A DNA stretch of 64,000 nt from Prosopocoilus inquinatus. Taxonomy: Eukaryota; Arthropoda; Insecta; Coleoptera; Lucanidae. The stretch covers positions 19,493,001 through 19,557,000 of the forward strand of contig CM069877.1 in NCBI GenBank assembly GCA_036172665.1, written 5' to 3'. Both the position numbers and the translations under genes were made by a program. The notes below the pieces were generated by a model, which searched no databases, was not told the origin of the DNA, and worked only from the letters and a program-made list of their open reading frames with translations. The stretch's first letter is position 1. Every line of letters starts with the position of its first letter. Positions 1-11,200 of this stretch are shown here, piece after piece.

Positions 1-1270
1 TCTTTGAGAAAATACGTTTGTTTATTTTACCCAGGGAAAAGTGTTAGGCTGTTTTCAATTCGCTTTATGGGCTTTCACGCGGCGTCGGCTTGACGCGTTT
101 TTTTTTGTTCCCTATATTTTTTTTTTGCTTAGTCAGTTATAATTTCGATTTCATTCTATGTCGCAATTTCTACCGCCGTGTGAAACGAACTTTGACATTC
201 GAATTGATTGGCTGAGGTTTAGTCAGACACTTATTGGGATTGGTTCATTGGTATGATTCTGGAATGTTCTCCCCCCGTTCTCCCCGTTTTAACTCGTTAC
301 CACGAACCAAGTTCTGGATTCATTCCCAAATTAATTCCCGCAGTGATCGCATGTATTTTGTGTGAGTGATTTTCATTTGGTGTTGTGCGTGAATTCGTCC
401 TCTGCGTGGACAAATTCTCCTTCGGCTTTGACCGGATCCTGTGCGATTGCTGCAGCAATAAACGCTTGTTTTGCGTTTTCCTCAGAAAGCCTGCTTGTTA
501 GGGCAGGTGAGTTAATAAGTGTGGGAAATTGGTTGATTCGTGTGTAACGGGGGCATATTTGTTTCTTTCTTCAGGCTTTTTCTTCCCCCCCCCTTTTTTG
601 CGTTTGGGATATCGAAATTTCTGCGAGAAGTGTAGAAATTACCTTCCGCCGACGGACTCGACCCGAGACTCGTCGATTTGCCCTCTCCGTGGCTGACGTG
701 TTGCGGCCCGAGGAAAATTTGGGACCGCCTAACTGACCAACGGACAAGGTCGGACCTTTTAATTTTGTTTTTAATTGATTATTGTTGCGAACAACGAACG
801 CTTGTTTTACCTCGAACGTCACATTACGAGTAGAGGACCCCTTACGAGGGATTTGAATCAATCCTTTGTTTTTCTGTTTGTAACGCAAGTTTGTTGCGTA
901 ATCACTTAATTTGTTTTTTTTTGTTTGTGGCCTGTACGCGCCACTTTAATGAACACTTAAATTTTGTTGTGTCGCATTTATCTTTTATTTTGTTTGGTGT
1001 ACTGCGTGATTTATTTTGTAAACTGATTAATTTTTTTTTACTGTACTGTTTTCTTTGTGTGTAAATAAAACAATTTGTTTAACAAGGACGTACCGCGTTT
1101 TTCTTAATTTCCCGCGGAAAGTAAATTAAATTGAGTGGCGCCTTTTGTTAGTTTTTTTTGTTGTTTGGGTCATTGTTGTTGGTTTGAGATTACTCCCACG
1201 CCTGTCACGACTGTTAGCTGCCGGATGCGTCGAAACTGACGTCACGATGCAACATCTGATTATCTTCCTG
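1..1270. other. T-rich region without a supported gene; possible LTR-like end
   Basis: No coding region here resembles a known family; the 105-residue minus-strand frame at 571-888 has no recognisable motif. The plus strand is T-rich with a more GC-rich patch at about 640-760. An AATAAA lies at 1064-1069 and a TGGCGCC, the start of a common retroelement primer-binding site, at 1136-1142. This could be the right end of an LTR, but no partner LTR is visible. Low confidence. Confidence 0.25.
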
Positions 1271-1748
1271 GAAAGGTAAGGTAGCAATATATATGGACTG
1301 CACAAATACAGTTATTTTAGATTTTCTAATTAATCCATTATCGTGGGTAATATGATATGGGATACGCTTGGGACAAAAATATATTAATAAAGTTGAGCCG
1401 TAACTTTTCCCTTATTCACTGAAGCTTTTTAGAAATTGGCTATCTTTGGCGGTAATTATTTTTAAATGTTATTTCAGCTTACACATTCGTTTAAGAAGTA
1501 CTACAAAAATTAAGTGCATAAACCTGCATTTTTACTAAAAGAATTACATTTTCAGCTGCAGTACAGAAAACCTATGGAAACTTTATTATGTGTGGCGTGC
1601 TAATATAATCATTCGAAAAAAGAATCTTCTGTTTTGCCTTCTGCAAAAATGTAATTAACAGAAATTAACAGATCATCAAATTCTATCAATAACGGCAAAA
1701 TTTAGATTTTTTGTAATACTTTGAAGGAAAAATGGCTGTCATGTCACA

Positions 1749-1928
1749 GGGCTCGTTTTTTTACTCTTCAACTTTTAAAACGCTGCATCTTAAAATTTCA
1801 ACGCTGAACTTTGATGACGTCACGCTTTAAGCTTTAAAGCGACCATACCAATCGCTACATCCGTAAAAAAACGCTTTTGGTTTAATCGCTGCAACGGATG
1901 ATCTAATCCTGTGTAAAAAAACGAGCCC
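1749..1928. repeat. Small foldback MITE, 180 bp
   Basis: The ends are inverted copies: GGGCTCGTTTTTTTAC on the left and its complement ending in GAGCCC on the right. ACA sits on both outer sides and may be a short target duplication. There is no coding capacity. The superfamily is not determined. Confidence 0.6.
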
Positions 1929-2066
1929 ACAGAGTGCATAAACAAGTACATAAACAATTTCTAAGTATAATAAAGATTGGCTAACTAAAACGCTTGTAAT
2001 ATACCTGTTACCTGCACACGCAAAGACAAGAAACTGCGTGTTTAGCAAAAAAATTATTTTAATATT

Positions 2067-2545
2067 CCAAATTTTTCTAAAAACTTTCATTTTGCTTTGA
2101 CAGCAAGCATGGCCGCCTTGCATGGGGAACTTATTAGGAGCAAATCCCGCTTCAATTTGTCTATCCTACTGCAATGTCAGGTCAAAAAGCGATCGTAAGA
2201 TGTCGCTATTTTATCTGTTCATCACTCTTACATTGCAATTGCGAATAAATTGGGCAAGTCGTTTTTATTTGCAGTGGGAATGTCGAGCTACGTCTCTGCT
2301 GAAGAAGCCCCAAGCAGGGCTGAAACAGCTGTCCAGAGGCTGCTCGAGGTTTTCACTGTAATCAAAAACGATTTGCACAAAATTTTTCTAAAACCTTTCA
2401 TTTTGCTTTGACAGCAAGCATGGCCGCTGCCTTGCATGGGGGACTTATTAGGAGCAAATCCCGCTTCAATTTGTCTATCCTACTGCAATGTCAGGTCAAA
2501 AAGCGATCGTAAGATTCCAGAGTCGCTATTTTATCTGTTCAAATT
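2067..2545 (+). repeat. Hammerhead-bearing repeat, about 1.5 units
   Basis: This is a copy of the dispersed repeat also seen at 10248-10896, 16760-17215 and 49738-50525. Its landmarks in order are the hairpin-prone GCAAGCATGGCCGCCTTGC, the segment GCGATCGTAAGATGTCGC, a hammerhead ribozyme core, and the closing AAAACGATTTGCACAAAATT. A second partial unit starts near 2395 and breaks off before its ribozyme. No protein is encoded; the short open frames across it are incidental. It could be a retrozyme-like nonautonomous element or a Penelope-like element remnant. Confidence 0.8.
2285..2345 (+). ncRNA. Type-I hammerhead ribozyme
   Basis: The core is complete: CUGAAGA (2299-2305), a 5-bp stem II (AGCCC/GGGCU) with loop CAAGCA, GAAA, a tiny stem III (CAGCUG, loop GC), then U-C with predicted cleavage after C2333. 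The 5' flank GUCUCUG pairs with the 3' flank CAGAGGC, and an outer GAGC/GCUC helix closes stem I beyond a small internal loop. Compared with the other copies, one stem-I base differs but pairing is kept (U to C opposite G). The very short stem III is typical of hammerheads in animal retroelements. Activity is inferred. Confidence 0.8.
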
Positions 2546-2590
2546 TTTATGATTGATGTTGATTCTTGTCCGATGGAAATTATAGGTACA

Positions 2591-2775
2591 AACCTTTTTT
2601 TGATTTTGAACCGGACAGAAATATGATGGGCACACACTCAACGTTTCGCTATAGATTTATAGCTTCGTCAGGAGTGAAAAAAGTAAATAAACCCACTCCT
2701 GACGAGTATAAATCTATAGCGAAACGTTGAGTGTGTTCCCATCATATTTTTGTCCGGTTCAAGATTAAAAAAACT
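2591..2775. repeat. Palindrome with Penelope-LTR-like hairpin motif
   Basis: Two inverted arms (2591-2677 and 2694-2775) read outward from a 16-base spacer. Each contains CTGACGA, a CTATAAATCTATAG hairpin and CGAAACGTTGAGTGTG. The CTGANGA-hairpin-GAAAC order recalls the repeats of Penelope-like elements, but an unpaired A after CTGACGA and the absence of a stem III with a cleavage site argue against a working hammerhead. A related single arm lies at 26062-26150. Confidence 0.55.
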
Positions 2776-2785
2776 TTTCCTAAAT

Positions 2786-4317
2786 TTTTATAATAAGTTT
2801 ATTTATTTGTGATTTCAGACATTTTGATTTTTCTTAGTTAATTTGTAAAAAATATTAAAGAATCATATTTCAAGTTGTTTCTAGATATGTAGCTTCAAAA
2901 TGATTTGTAAATAAGTAAATCCTTCTCATTTGTTTTCATAGGTAATTGGAATTATTTAACAAAATTTAAAACAATGATAAAAATATTTTACAGCGCGTTT
3001 CTGTACGTTGATTATAGAGAAGTGATTATAACTCACAAGTTATCAATCTTAAGATACTAAAATATAGTATGATTGGAAAGCTCGCAGAAAAGGCTATACA
3101 TATAGGCTATAATTAAGGATACGATTTAAATAAGTACACGACATCGTTGCAGTAGCGCCGTAAAAATGTATCGAACAGGCACATTGTGTAATGGGACGGT
3201 GAATATTATTTACGCCATTCTTACTATCTGATGCAATGTGGCCGAGGTCGAGGTACAGTTGGTCGACTAATTACTCTGAAAACCTTTACACATTTAAACA
3301 AGAAGACTTGATTGTATAACTGTAATTTTTTATTGCGGCAATATTGCTCTGTTTTTTGTTATTCTGAGTAACACCATTGCTGTAGCGGCGTTAATTGTCT
3401 CCGCAGTCCTCGCGTTTGTTTATATATTACGGTCTAATATTTTATATTGCCCGCTTCACTAGAATTTGAACCGCGCACAATATATTTCCCCGACCCATAG
3501 CTATAATATACGGGCTGTCCCATTTGAAAAAAATTAATAATTTTACAATATACAAATTAAATTGTGGCGTTTGTTAATAACCGCTAGATTTTTAAAATGT
3601 TGAATACATAAAATAAAAGTAGAGAGGTTTAGAAATATGTTGGTCTAAGGCTGATTGTCGCATCATTAAAACTGATAATTTCGCAGCGGATCAAATATAA
3701 CCCATTTTGTGCATAAAATTAAAAATAACTCGGTAAATACCAAAAATAAGTTAATATAATTTATATCATTTTTTATTGTTTCTTCAAGAGCTAACCGAAA
3801 CTGTAATAAAATGTATAGTATTTCATTTAAAAAATAATTTGTTAGATTCGGTAAATGGACAACCTGTATATTTGATAATAATTTTAAATTAGGCGGAATG
3901 AAAACTTCTTGATAAAATGAATTTAAAGTGGCGTTTTCGCACTTTTTCAAAGGTTTGGGACCTCTGTATATTTCTTTTTGTTAGAATAAGATATTTCATT
4001 ATTTTTAAGTGTATTTCATATGTTGAGAATGGTTTTATGTATTAAATTTTATTTGAGTGTATATTTCTCATGTTGATAATTTTGGCCGCTGATTCGGTCT
4101 ACCACTGTGCAGTGCAAGTGGAACTCGCTATGAGGTATTTTGTTAGAACAACTACGGAATCTAGATTGAAACTATTTGAAACCAGATTCAAACTTTTAAG
4201 CAAAAGAAAGCAGCTTATATCTCTGATTCCAATGAATCTCGAAGAAAGCAGCTTGGGATTTTGGACATGCAGGATTGGTATGGTAATAGTGCCAACAGGT
4301 GACAACGCTGCGGATTG
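2786..4317. other. AT-rich stretch upstream of BTBD9, nothing recognised
   Basis: No open frame here has recognisable motifs, and no clear terminal inverted repeat or RNA gene was seen. The frames at 3666-3950 (minus) and 4070-4318 (plus) are short and low in complexity. Distal regulatory sequence for the downstream gene would fit the position but is not shown. Confidence 0.4.
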
Positions 4318-4319
4318 AC

Positions 4320-4445
4320 AGTTGCTAGCTGTCAATGTTAGAAATATGGAGTGTTTTGATTTTGTCAAAATTCGTAGAGAAAGTTTGCTTAGAATATGTT
4401 CATGTTGATTGAATTTTAATATTAGAACACTTATAAGATAATACA
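4320..4445 (+). promoter_or_regulatory. BTBD9: Probable BTBD9 first (5' UTR) exon and promoter region
   Basis: A strong donor, GTAAGTACT, starts at 4446, and a polypyrimidine-AG acceptor ends at 4547, directly before the ATG. The implied 102-bp intron fits the tiny introns elsewhere in the gene. The 5' boundary is a guess: a self-complementary TGACAG/CTGTCA sequence sits at about 4316-4336, and no TATA box is clear. Transcript data would settle both the exon and the start site. Confidence 0.4.
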
Positions 4446-4547
4446 GTAAGTACTAAGTAGGTACATCACATGTCAGATCACGTGAATTAATTGCACAGAT
4501 CTTGCCTGAGGCGACATGTAAATTGGAGGCACACTTTTTTTTTTTAG

Positions 4548-5247
4548 ATGAGCAGCAGCAGCAGCAGCAGTAATCAGTATTTACAATCGTCTAATTCAGG
4601 AAATGTAACAAGGCTCGGTGACATTGAGCATTTATCCCAACTATCAGAGAATCTTTCAAGTCTCTGCATGAATCAAGATTATTCTGATGTGACACTGATT
4701 GTAGAAGGTCAGCGGTTGCATGCTCACAAGGTTCATTGCTTTTCAATTTGAATTGGTTTATTTATGACTCAATATGTCATGTATTTTTTTTAAGGTTATA
4801 TTAGCCGCTCGCAGTGAGTATTTTAGGGCACTCCTGTATGGTGGAATGAGAGAATCAAGTCAAGCAGAAATTGAATTACCTGATGCTCCCGTTAAAGCCT
4901 TTAAGACGTTACTGAAATATATTTATACAGGTTTGTTTAGAATCAATCAAGAATGTTTGTTAGTTTATATTGAATTATCTTGTTTTCTAGGGCACATGTT
5001 TATGATGACTCTTAGGGAAGATGTGATACTAGACACTCTAGGACTGGCACACCAGTACGGATTTCAAGATTTAGAGACTGCCATATCTAATATACTTACT
5101 CAGTTGCTTGCTTTAAAAAATGTTTGTGCTATTTTGGATGCAGCACATTTATATAGGTTGGATCAGTTGGTGAAAGTATGCCATTCATTCCTTGACGAGC
5201 GTGCAACAGAAATATTAGTGCACGAATCGTTTCTGCAGTTGTCACAG
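4548..5247 (+). CDS. BTBD9: BTBD9 exons 1-3 (BTB domain and start of BACK)
   Basis: Exon 1 (4548-4730) ends in AHK and exon 2 resumes with VILAARSEYFRALLYGG, the BTB core helix. Intron 1 is 64 bp. Intron 2 (4931-4990) is 60 bp and has no stop, so the frame reads straight through it. It is recognised as an intron because removing it restores the YTG-HM junction of the family and because it has GT-AG ends. Exon 3 ends at LSQ (5247) before GTAAAA. A (AGC)n run encodes seven serines right after the Met. Confidence 0.93.
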
Positions 5248-8200
5248 GTAAAATAAAAAACACACTAGTTTACGTATGTTCCTACATATTTATGGATTAT
5301 ACCAGTGGCAGCTTTTCAGGGTAGTTAAGGTAGGCGTCACCTACCCTGGCATTTTATAAAGGAATAAATATTATATTTAATAATTGAAATTAATTTCCGC
5401 TGACAATCATTTTATGTCTGTAGATACGTATTTCGGCAGCTAAGCTTCAGTACGGTAACTTAAAAGCACTAAAAACAACCTAATCATCCTAATAAAATCA
5501 TAAAAAACTAACAATAATCTAATCATTCTAAACAAAAAATATATATGTCTAAATGTAAGTAAATATAAATTAATATAATTGAAAATTAATCTCCGCCCAC
5601 AATAATTTTATATCCGTAGATATGTATATCGGCAGAAAAACCTTACAAATAAGAGCTACCCAAACAACACGGAAATACGAAAATAAATAGTCCAAAAACC
5701 CAAAAAAAGTTCTTATTTAAACGAATAAATAAGTATAAATTCCCTGTTAGTTTGATATCTAAAAATCCTAAAAATAAAATAAAATGTATAAGTTATGTAT
5801 AAATTAAAAAAATTAATAAGTAAACATCTAAAATTAAGCGTCAGAAAAACCTTACAAATAAGAGCTAACCGAACAACACCGAAATACGGAAATAAATAGT
5901 CCAAAGACCTGAAAAACTTCTTATTCTAACGAATAAATAAGTATACAGGGTGTAATCAAATTAGTTTCACATATTAATACCACAAGTTCCTCATCATGTA
6001 AGAGAATTAATGCTGCAACTACCAAAAGTCTAGCTCAAAAATAAAAAAAATTACCTAGTGGAGGAGTATTGACTCTTTTGTTTGAGAACTTCTGGTCGGC
6101 CGTGCACAAAAACAACGTTATAAAACAAAATTCCAGCTAAATTCAAGGTCAATTGTTTGATCGCATTTTAAAAGCTTTATGGGAACACAATAAAATAGAA
6201 TCACCGACCCATTAAAGACGAGCATTCAAATTCACAACCTCTTGGTAGTGGCCCGTGTGTGCATTATGGTTAAAGGAGAACAATTTAAATCTACTGGCAT
6301 TGATCAGAATTAAATCTGTTTCATTAGATAATCGACAATAATTAAATCTTGACTTCCGGGTCTTTGTAAACCAATAGTTCACATGATTTACAGTGCTAAT
6401 TTCGCGTATTGAAATGATTAAAAAAAAAATTATTCGCTTTGATTGATTGTCGCTTTGTTAATTATTTCCACCAACGAATACGTTTCTTCGTAGTTCGAGT
6501 TCGATGACGCTTTATTGTTTTGGTTCCACAAAATAATAAAAGCGATTACTGCATTCAATAACGATTTTCCGAAATGCAGAAAGAAAAAACATTCTTAAAC
6601 ATTTTGCGAAATAAAGAAATAACAATGCAGTAAACGACCAGTAAATAAAGTACACGATGAATACGTATGAATTAGTAAAATAATTTTGGAAAGTGGAATT
6701 TCTAATTTTTATTTATTTTTACAGTTTTATGAGCAGAAAACTTAACAATTACGTGAAAATTGATTAATTTAATAAACAACGCGATGGATATTTATAATTC
6801 TATTCCGTTATGGAATTACATAAGCGAAGATTTTAACGCTTTGTTGTTTTACGACGTTTTATGATGCGGCTTTAGAAACTGGTACACGGCCAGTCAGAGG
6901 TTTTCAAACAAAAAGTCTCCGGGCTCTGGGGGGGGCTTTAATTTCTTTAATTTTTCACCAATAAAATTCATATTTACAGTAATCACTTTCTTAAGTGATA
7001 AAGAACTTACAGTTTTAATATGTGAAACTTATTTGATTACACGCTGTATAATTCCCTGTTATTTGATACCTAGAAATCCTGAAAAGGTATCAAATGCCTA
7101 AAAATCCTGAAAAGGTATCAAATAACTGGAAATTATATACTTATTTATTCGTTAGAATAAGAAGTTTTTTTGGGTCTTTGGACTTTTTATTTCTGTATTT
7201 CCGTTTTCTGTCTTATTTGTAAGGATTTTCTGACGGTTAATTTTAGGTGTTTATATATTAATTTTTTTTTTTCGATTTAACATAACATATATATTTTAGT
7301 TTATTTTCAGGAATTTTAGGTGGCAAATAACAGAGAATGTATACTTATTTATTCGTTTGAATTTCGGGTCTTTGGACTATTTATTTTTCCGTGTTATTTG
7401 GTTAGCTCTTATTTGTAAGGTTTTTCTGACGGTTAATTTTAGATATTTACATATTAATTTATATTTACTTACATTTAGACATATATATTTTTTAGGATGA
7501 TTAGATTGTTGTTAGTTTTTACATTCTTATGATTTTATTGATTATTATTTTGATTTTAGATCTTTTTAAGTGCTTTTAAGTTGGTAGCGTACTGAAGAAT
7601 ACGAAATACGTATCTACGGATTTAAAATTATTGTCAGCGGAGATTAATTTCAGTTATTTCTTAAACCACAATCTCCTTTACTATTTTAGATCATATTTAA
7701 TATTAATTATAAATATACTATGGTTATTTTTATGTTGATAATAACAGATAATAGAGTTATACAGGTTGTTCTTTCACTGTGTGCGCAAATAAAAAAAAAC
7801 CTTAGTATAAGTACATGAAATGCTACCTTCTGTGTGTATTTTTCGGTGGTTACCGTACTATGGCCAAAAAATTTTGGAGGTTCCACTTGTTTGGAACCGT
7901 TAATATGTGCGAGGGAGAAATATTTGCAAGGTCGCAACGCCTTCCTACACACCGAAACCGCGCTGAGTTCCGCATTCAAACCCATTTTGTAGCGTTTTGT
8001 AATAATAATCACCGATAATGTTTATTAATTATTTTATTTAAAATTTTAATTCACTGAGCGAAGTAATACGTTTTACGATATCAACTATCGACGAATAAGT
8101 TTAAAATGTATGCACCAATTAGGGAAGCGCGTTAAAAATGTTCTTCCTTCACCCTTTTACGTAAATAAACTTTTACTGTAATCTCCCTGCTAGCTGTGGA

Positions 8201-11200
8201 AGTATTACTACTTACGGTCCTTGGAAAAAGTCCATAAGTCTATTAAAAATAATATGGAATGAGAAATTACAATTTGTCTGCACCTCGCTTTTAATTTGTT
8301 CGGCAATTACGAACCGCAGCTTCTTGAATTGCACTAGATTTTAATTAAAAAAATACTTAAACTTGTAATTGCTTGCAGTGAAGTTAATTTAAATTGTAAA
8401 CGTTTTGACCGATCAGCTGATCGGAGCGGCTGATTTACGTCGTTCGTGCTCAGAATCAAGTAACGCACTGACCCTGGCTTACTTCGGCTGCGGGTCTTAA
8501 TTAAAGCGGGGGCCGCGTTCCACTTTTAGCTATGCCAGCAGTTCTCAAACGGTTTAGTGAAAATCTGCCACTGCATTTTTCTTGAAAATATTAAATTTGT
8601 GTTCAGAACATATAAGTTCAATCGTTGCCATTTATGGTGATATATTACAGATTTAAATATTTGCACACAGTAAAAGAACGGATTCTACGTTGCATATTGT
8701 GTCATTTTAAATTTCGTATTTATAAGTACATATAACAGTGGTCATTCCGTGGTCATTCCATAATAAATTTGAATTAATTTGAACGTTGTAGGTATTATTA
8801 TCATATTATCGCTATGGATGTTCCGCATATTATATGTAAGTAATTAGAAATGTCATTCTCATGACGAAATGCATATTACATATTTTAATTAACGATAAAA
8901 CGTAAGGTTCGTTATTTCATTCTTCGTTTAACTTGGTATGAAATGACAATCATTCATGGTTGTGTGGCAGCCATTTTAAAAATGCACAAAACGTTCGGGT
9001 ATGTCATGTTAACGTTGATTTAAAAAAATTGTCTACAATGGCTAGCATGAAAACATGAATGTCTAAAAAACTGTTTAATTTTAAAACGTATTGAGAAGAA
9101 TAATTTATTAATTATAATAAAACGTTAACTGTTAAATTAAATATACAGGCTGGTTTATTATAGCTTACCGACAAGTTTTGCCGTATGAAAGTTTATGGAA
9201 TTAAAAAAAAATCGTCTGGACATATGTTCCGAATATCAAAATCACTTAAATATTTAAGAATTATATAAGTATACACCTAACTATTTCTTCCTCACTGTGT
9301 CGCCTACCCTGGATCGTTAGCCACGACCAGCCACTGGATTATACTGCTGAAATCATTTAAAAGGCGCTCTGTTCAAAATAGGGTTTCTGTCCCGGGAATT
9401 CCCGGGAACGATTTCCTGGGAAATTTGCCGTTTTAGCCATTCCCGATCCAGGAAAATAGCAGTCGGGAATTCCCAACTTGGGGAGAATGAAAGCTTGGGA
9501 TGCGGCGTAGTTTGTTAAGCGTAGCATATTATTATGAGATGCTAGTATGCTAGTATGAGAGAACATACGATAGGGTATTCAAAGGGAAGGAACCTGAAGT
9601 TGAAGGAGGGCGGAATTGTTGTTCTATCGGGTTCTGCCGAAAGGAGCTTTTATTTAATTAATACTAATAAAAAATAAGAAAATAGTTTTAAAAACTTAAA
9701 AATTATCTTACTGCGTTATGTACAGGTGTCCCATTTTCGATAGTATTCTATAGGCATCTTCGTTAATAATGGAAAAATAAAAAAAAAGCACGCAATATTG
9801 AGTCAACTTTTTACGCCAATTTCAGTGGTTAAATCAAGAATTTGCTCTTTCTTACTGCTTTCGTGGTACTGTCGAAAAACAAAAAATTCAGCAAATCTTC
9901 AAATGCAAATAACTTTTTTATTTTTAAAGATATTAAAAAATGATAATTACACTTTTTATTCGACTTTTAACGTAGATTATGATTTCTTAATTAAATCACA
10001 TGAGAAGTTCATAATAGTCGAGATACGAACCCAACTTTTGGAAATGGAATGGAAATCATAGTTGTTATTTGTAACTTTTATGCTAAATATGGTAGGCCTT
10101 GACTCATGTGAAACAATAAAATATTCATTAATCTGTAATCTTTTAATAAATGATAAATTAGTCCACCGACAGATTTAGTATTCTGTTACTGAGGAGATAG
10201 GAACAATTTTAAATAGTAATATACGTATAAACATAAGCAATTTTAAACATAAATTATACAAAAATTTTGTGCAAATCGTTTTTGATTGCAGTGAGAACCT
10301 CGAGCAGCCTCTGGACAGCTGTTTCAGCCCTGCTTGGGGCTTCTTCAGCTGAAACGTAGCTCGACATTCCCACTGCAGACCAAAAACGATTTGCCCAATT
10401 TATTCGCAATTGCGATGTAAGAATGATGAACATATAAAACAGCGACATCTTACTATCGCTTTTTGACCTAACATTGCAGTAGGATAGACTATCCTACTGC
10501 AATGTTAGGTCAAAAGGATAGACTATCCTACTGCAATGTTAGGTCAAAAAGCGATAGTAAGATGTCGCTATTTTATATGTTCATCATTCTTACATCGCAA
10601 TTGCGAATAAATTGGGCAAATCGTTTTTGGTCTGCAGTGGGAATGTCGAGCTACGTTTCTGCTGAAGAAGCCCCAAGCAGGGCTGAAACAGCTGTCCAGA
10701 GGCTGCTCGAGGTTCTCACTGCAATCAAAAACGATTTGCACAAAATTTTTCTAAAATCTTTCATTATGCTTTGACAGCAAGCATGGCCGCCTTGCATGGG
10801 TGACTCATTAGGAGCAAATCCCGCTTCAATTTGTCTATCCTACTGCAATGTTAGGTCAAAAAGCGATAGTAAGATGTCGCTATTTTATATGTTCATAAAT
10901 TATACAGTATGGAAGAAAATTAAGGAACTAATTAATTCGATAGTTTCGAAAATACTCTGTTCTCGGAAAAACGCTCGGATAGATCGATTTTGAATGGACA
11001 CATTTTAGCCGCAATTATTTTTTTTTACAGTGACACCATCGATTGTTTTTTCAAATGTAAACCTACTGTTTTGATTGCGGTATTCGAGAGATAATACTTT
11101 TCTACGTTTTATAAAAGAGGCTTTAGTTGACAATTCATGGCCATCTCAAATTTTGCCTACTTAATTAACTAAGCAAGTACACTAAATAAGAAAAAAATCT

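Larger units (their letters stand above)
5303..9336. mobile_element. Composite nonautonomous hAT-like element, 4.03 kb
   Basis: The termini are CAGTGGC on the left and its inverse GCCACTG on the right, each followed inward by a copy of AGGGTAGGCG. The 8-bp target duplication GATTATAC is perfect (5295-5302 and 9337-9344); this duplication length and the CAGTGG end are hallmarks of hAT elements. No transposase frame exists inside. The interior is a foldback structure (about 5370-5943 against 7049-7660) interrupted by another inserted element, followed by a separate 0.9-kb inverted-repeat element. It lies in intron 3 of BTBD9. Confidence 0.8.
10248..10896. repeat. Inverted pair of hammerhead-bearing repeats
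   Basis: A minus-strand unit (10248-10500) meets a plus-strand unit (10500-10896). At the junction the segment GTAGGATAGACTATCCTAC forms a near-perfect palindrome. The plus unit continues past its ribozyme into a second partial unit (GCAAGCATGGCCGCC onward) that stops near 10896. The same inverted-then-direct layout occurs at 49738-50525. Confidence 0.8.

Noticed and set aside
571..888. 105-residue minus-strand frame rich in Lys/Arg
   Set aside because: No recognisable motif, homopolymer-driven composition (poly-C and poly-T runs), and no coding context.
2591..2775. CTGACGA-hairpin-CGAAAC read as a second hammerhead family
   Set aside because: An extra unpaired A sits between the CTGACGA core and stem II, and no stem III with U-H cleavage site follows GAAA. 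It is kept only as a Penelope-like palindrome.
4070..4318. Overlapping frames on both strands just upstream of BTBD9
   Set aside because: Mutually antisense, no motif. The region is better explained as promoter or 5' UTR surroundings.
10502..10993. Repeated proteins of 64-92 residues sharing SLFYMFIILTSQLRINWA
   Set aside because: These frames recur only because the hammerhead repeat recurs. They also read on both strands of inverted copies and start at different points, so they are not genes.
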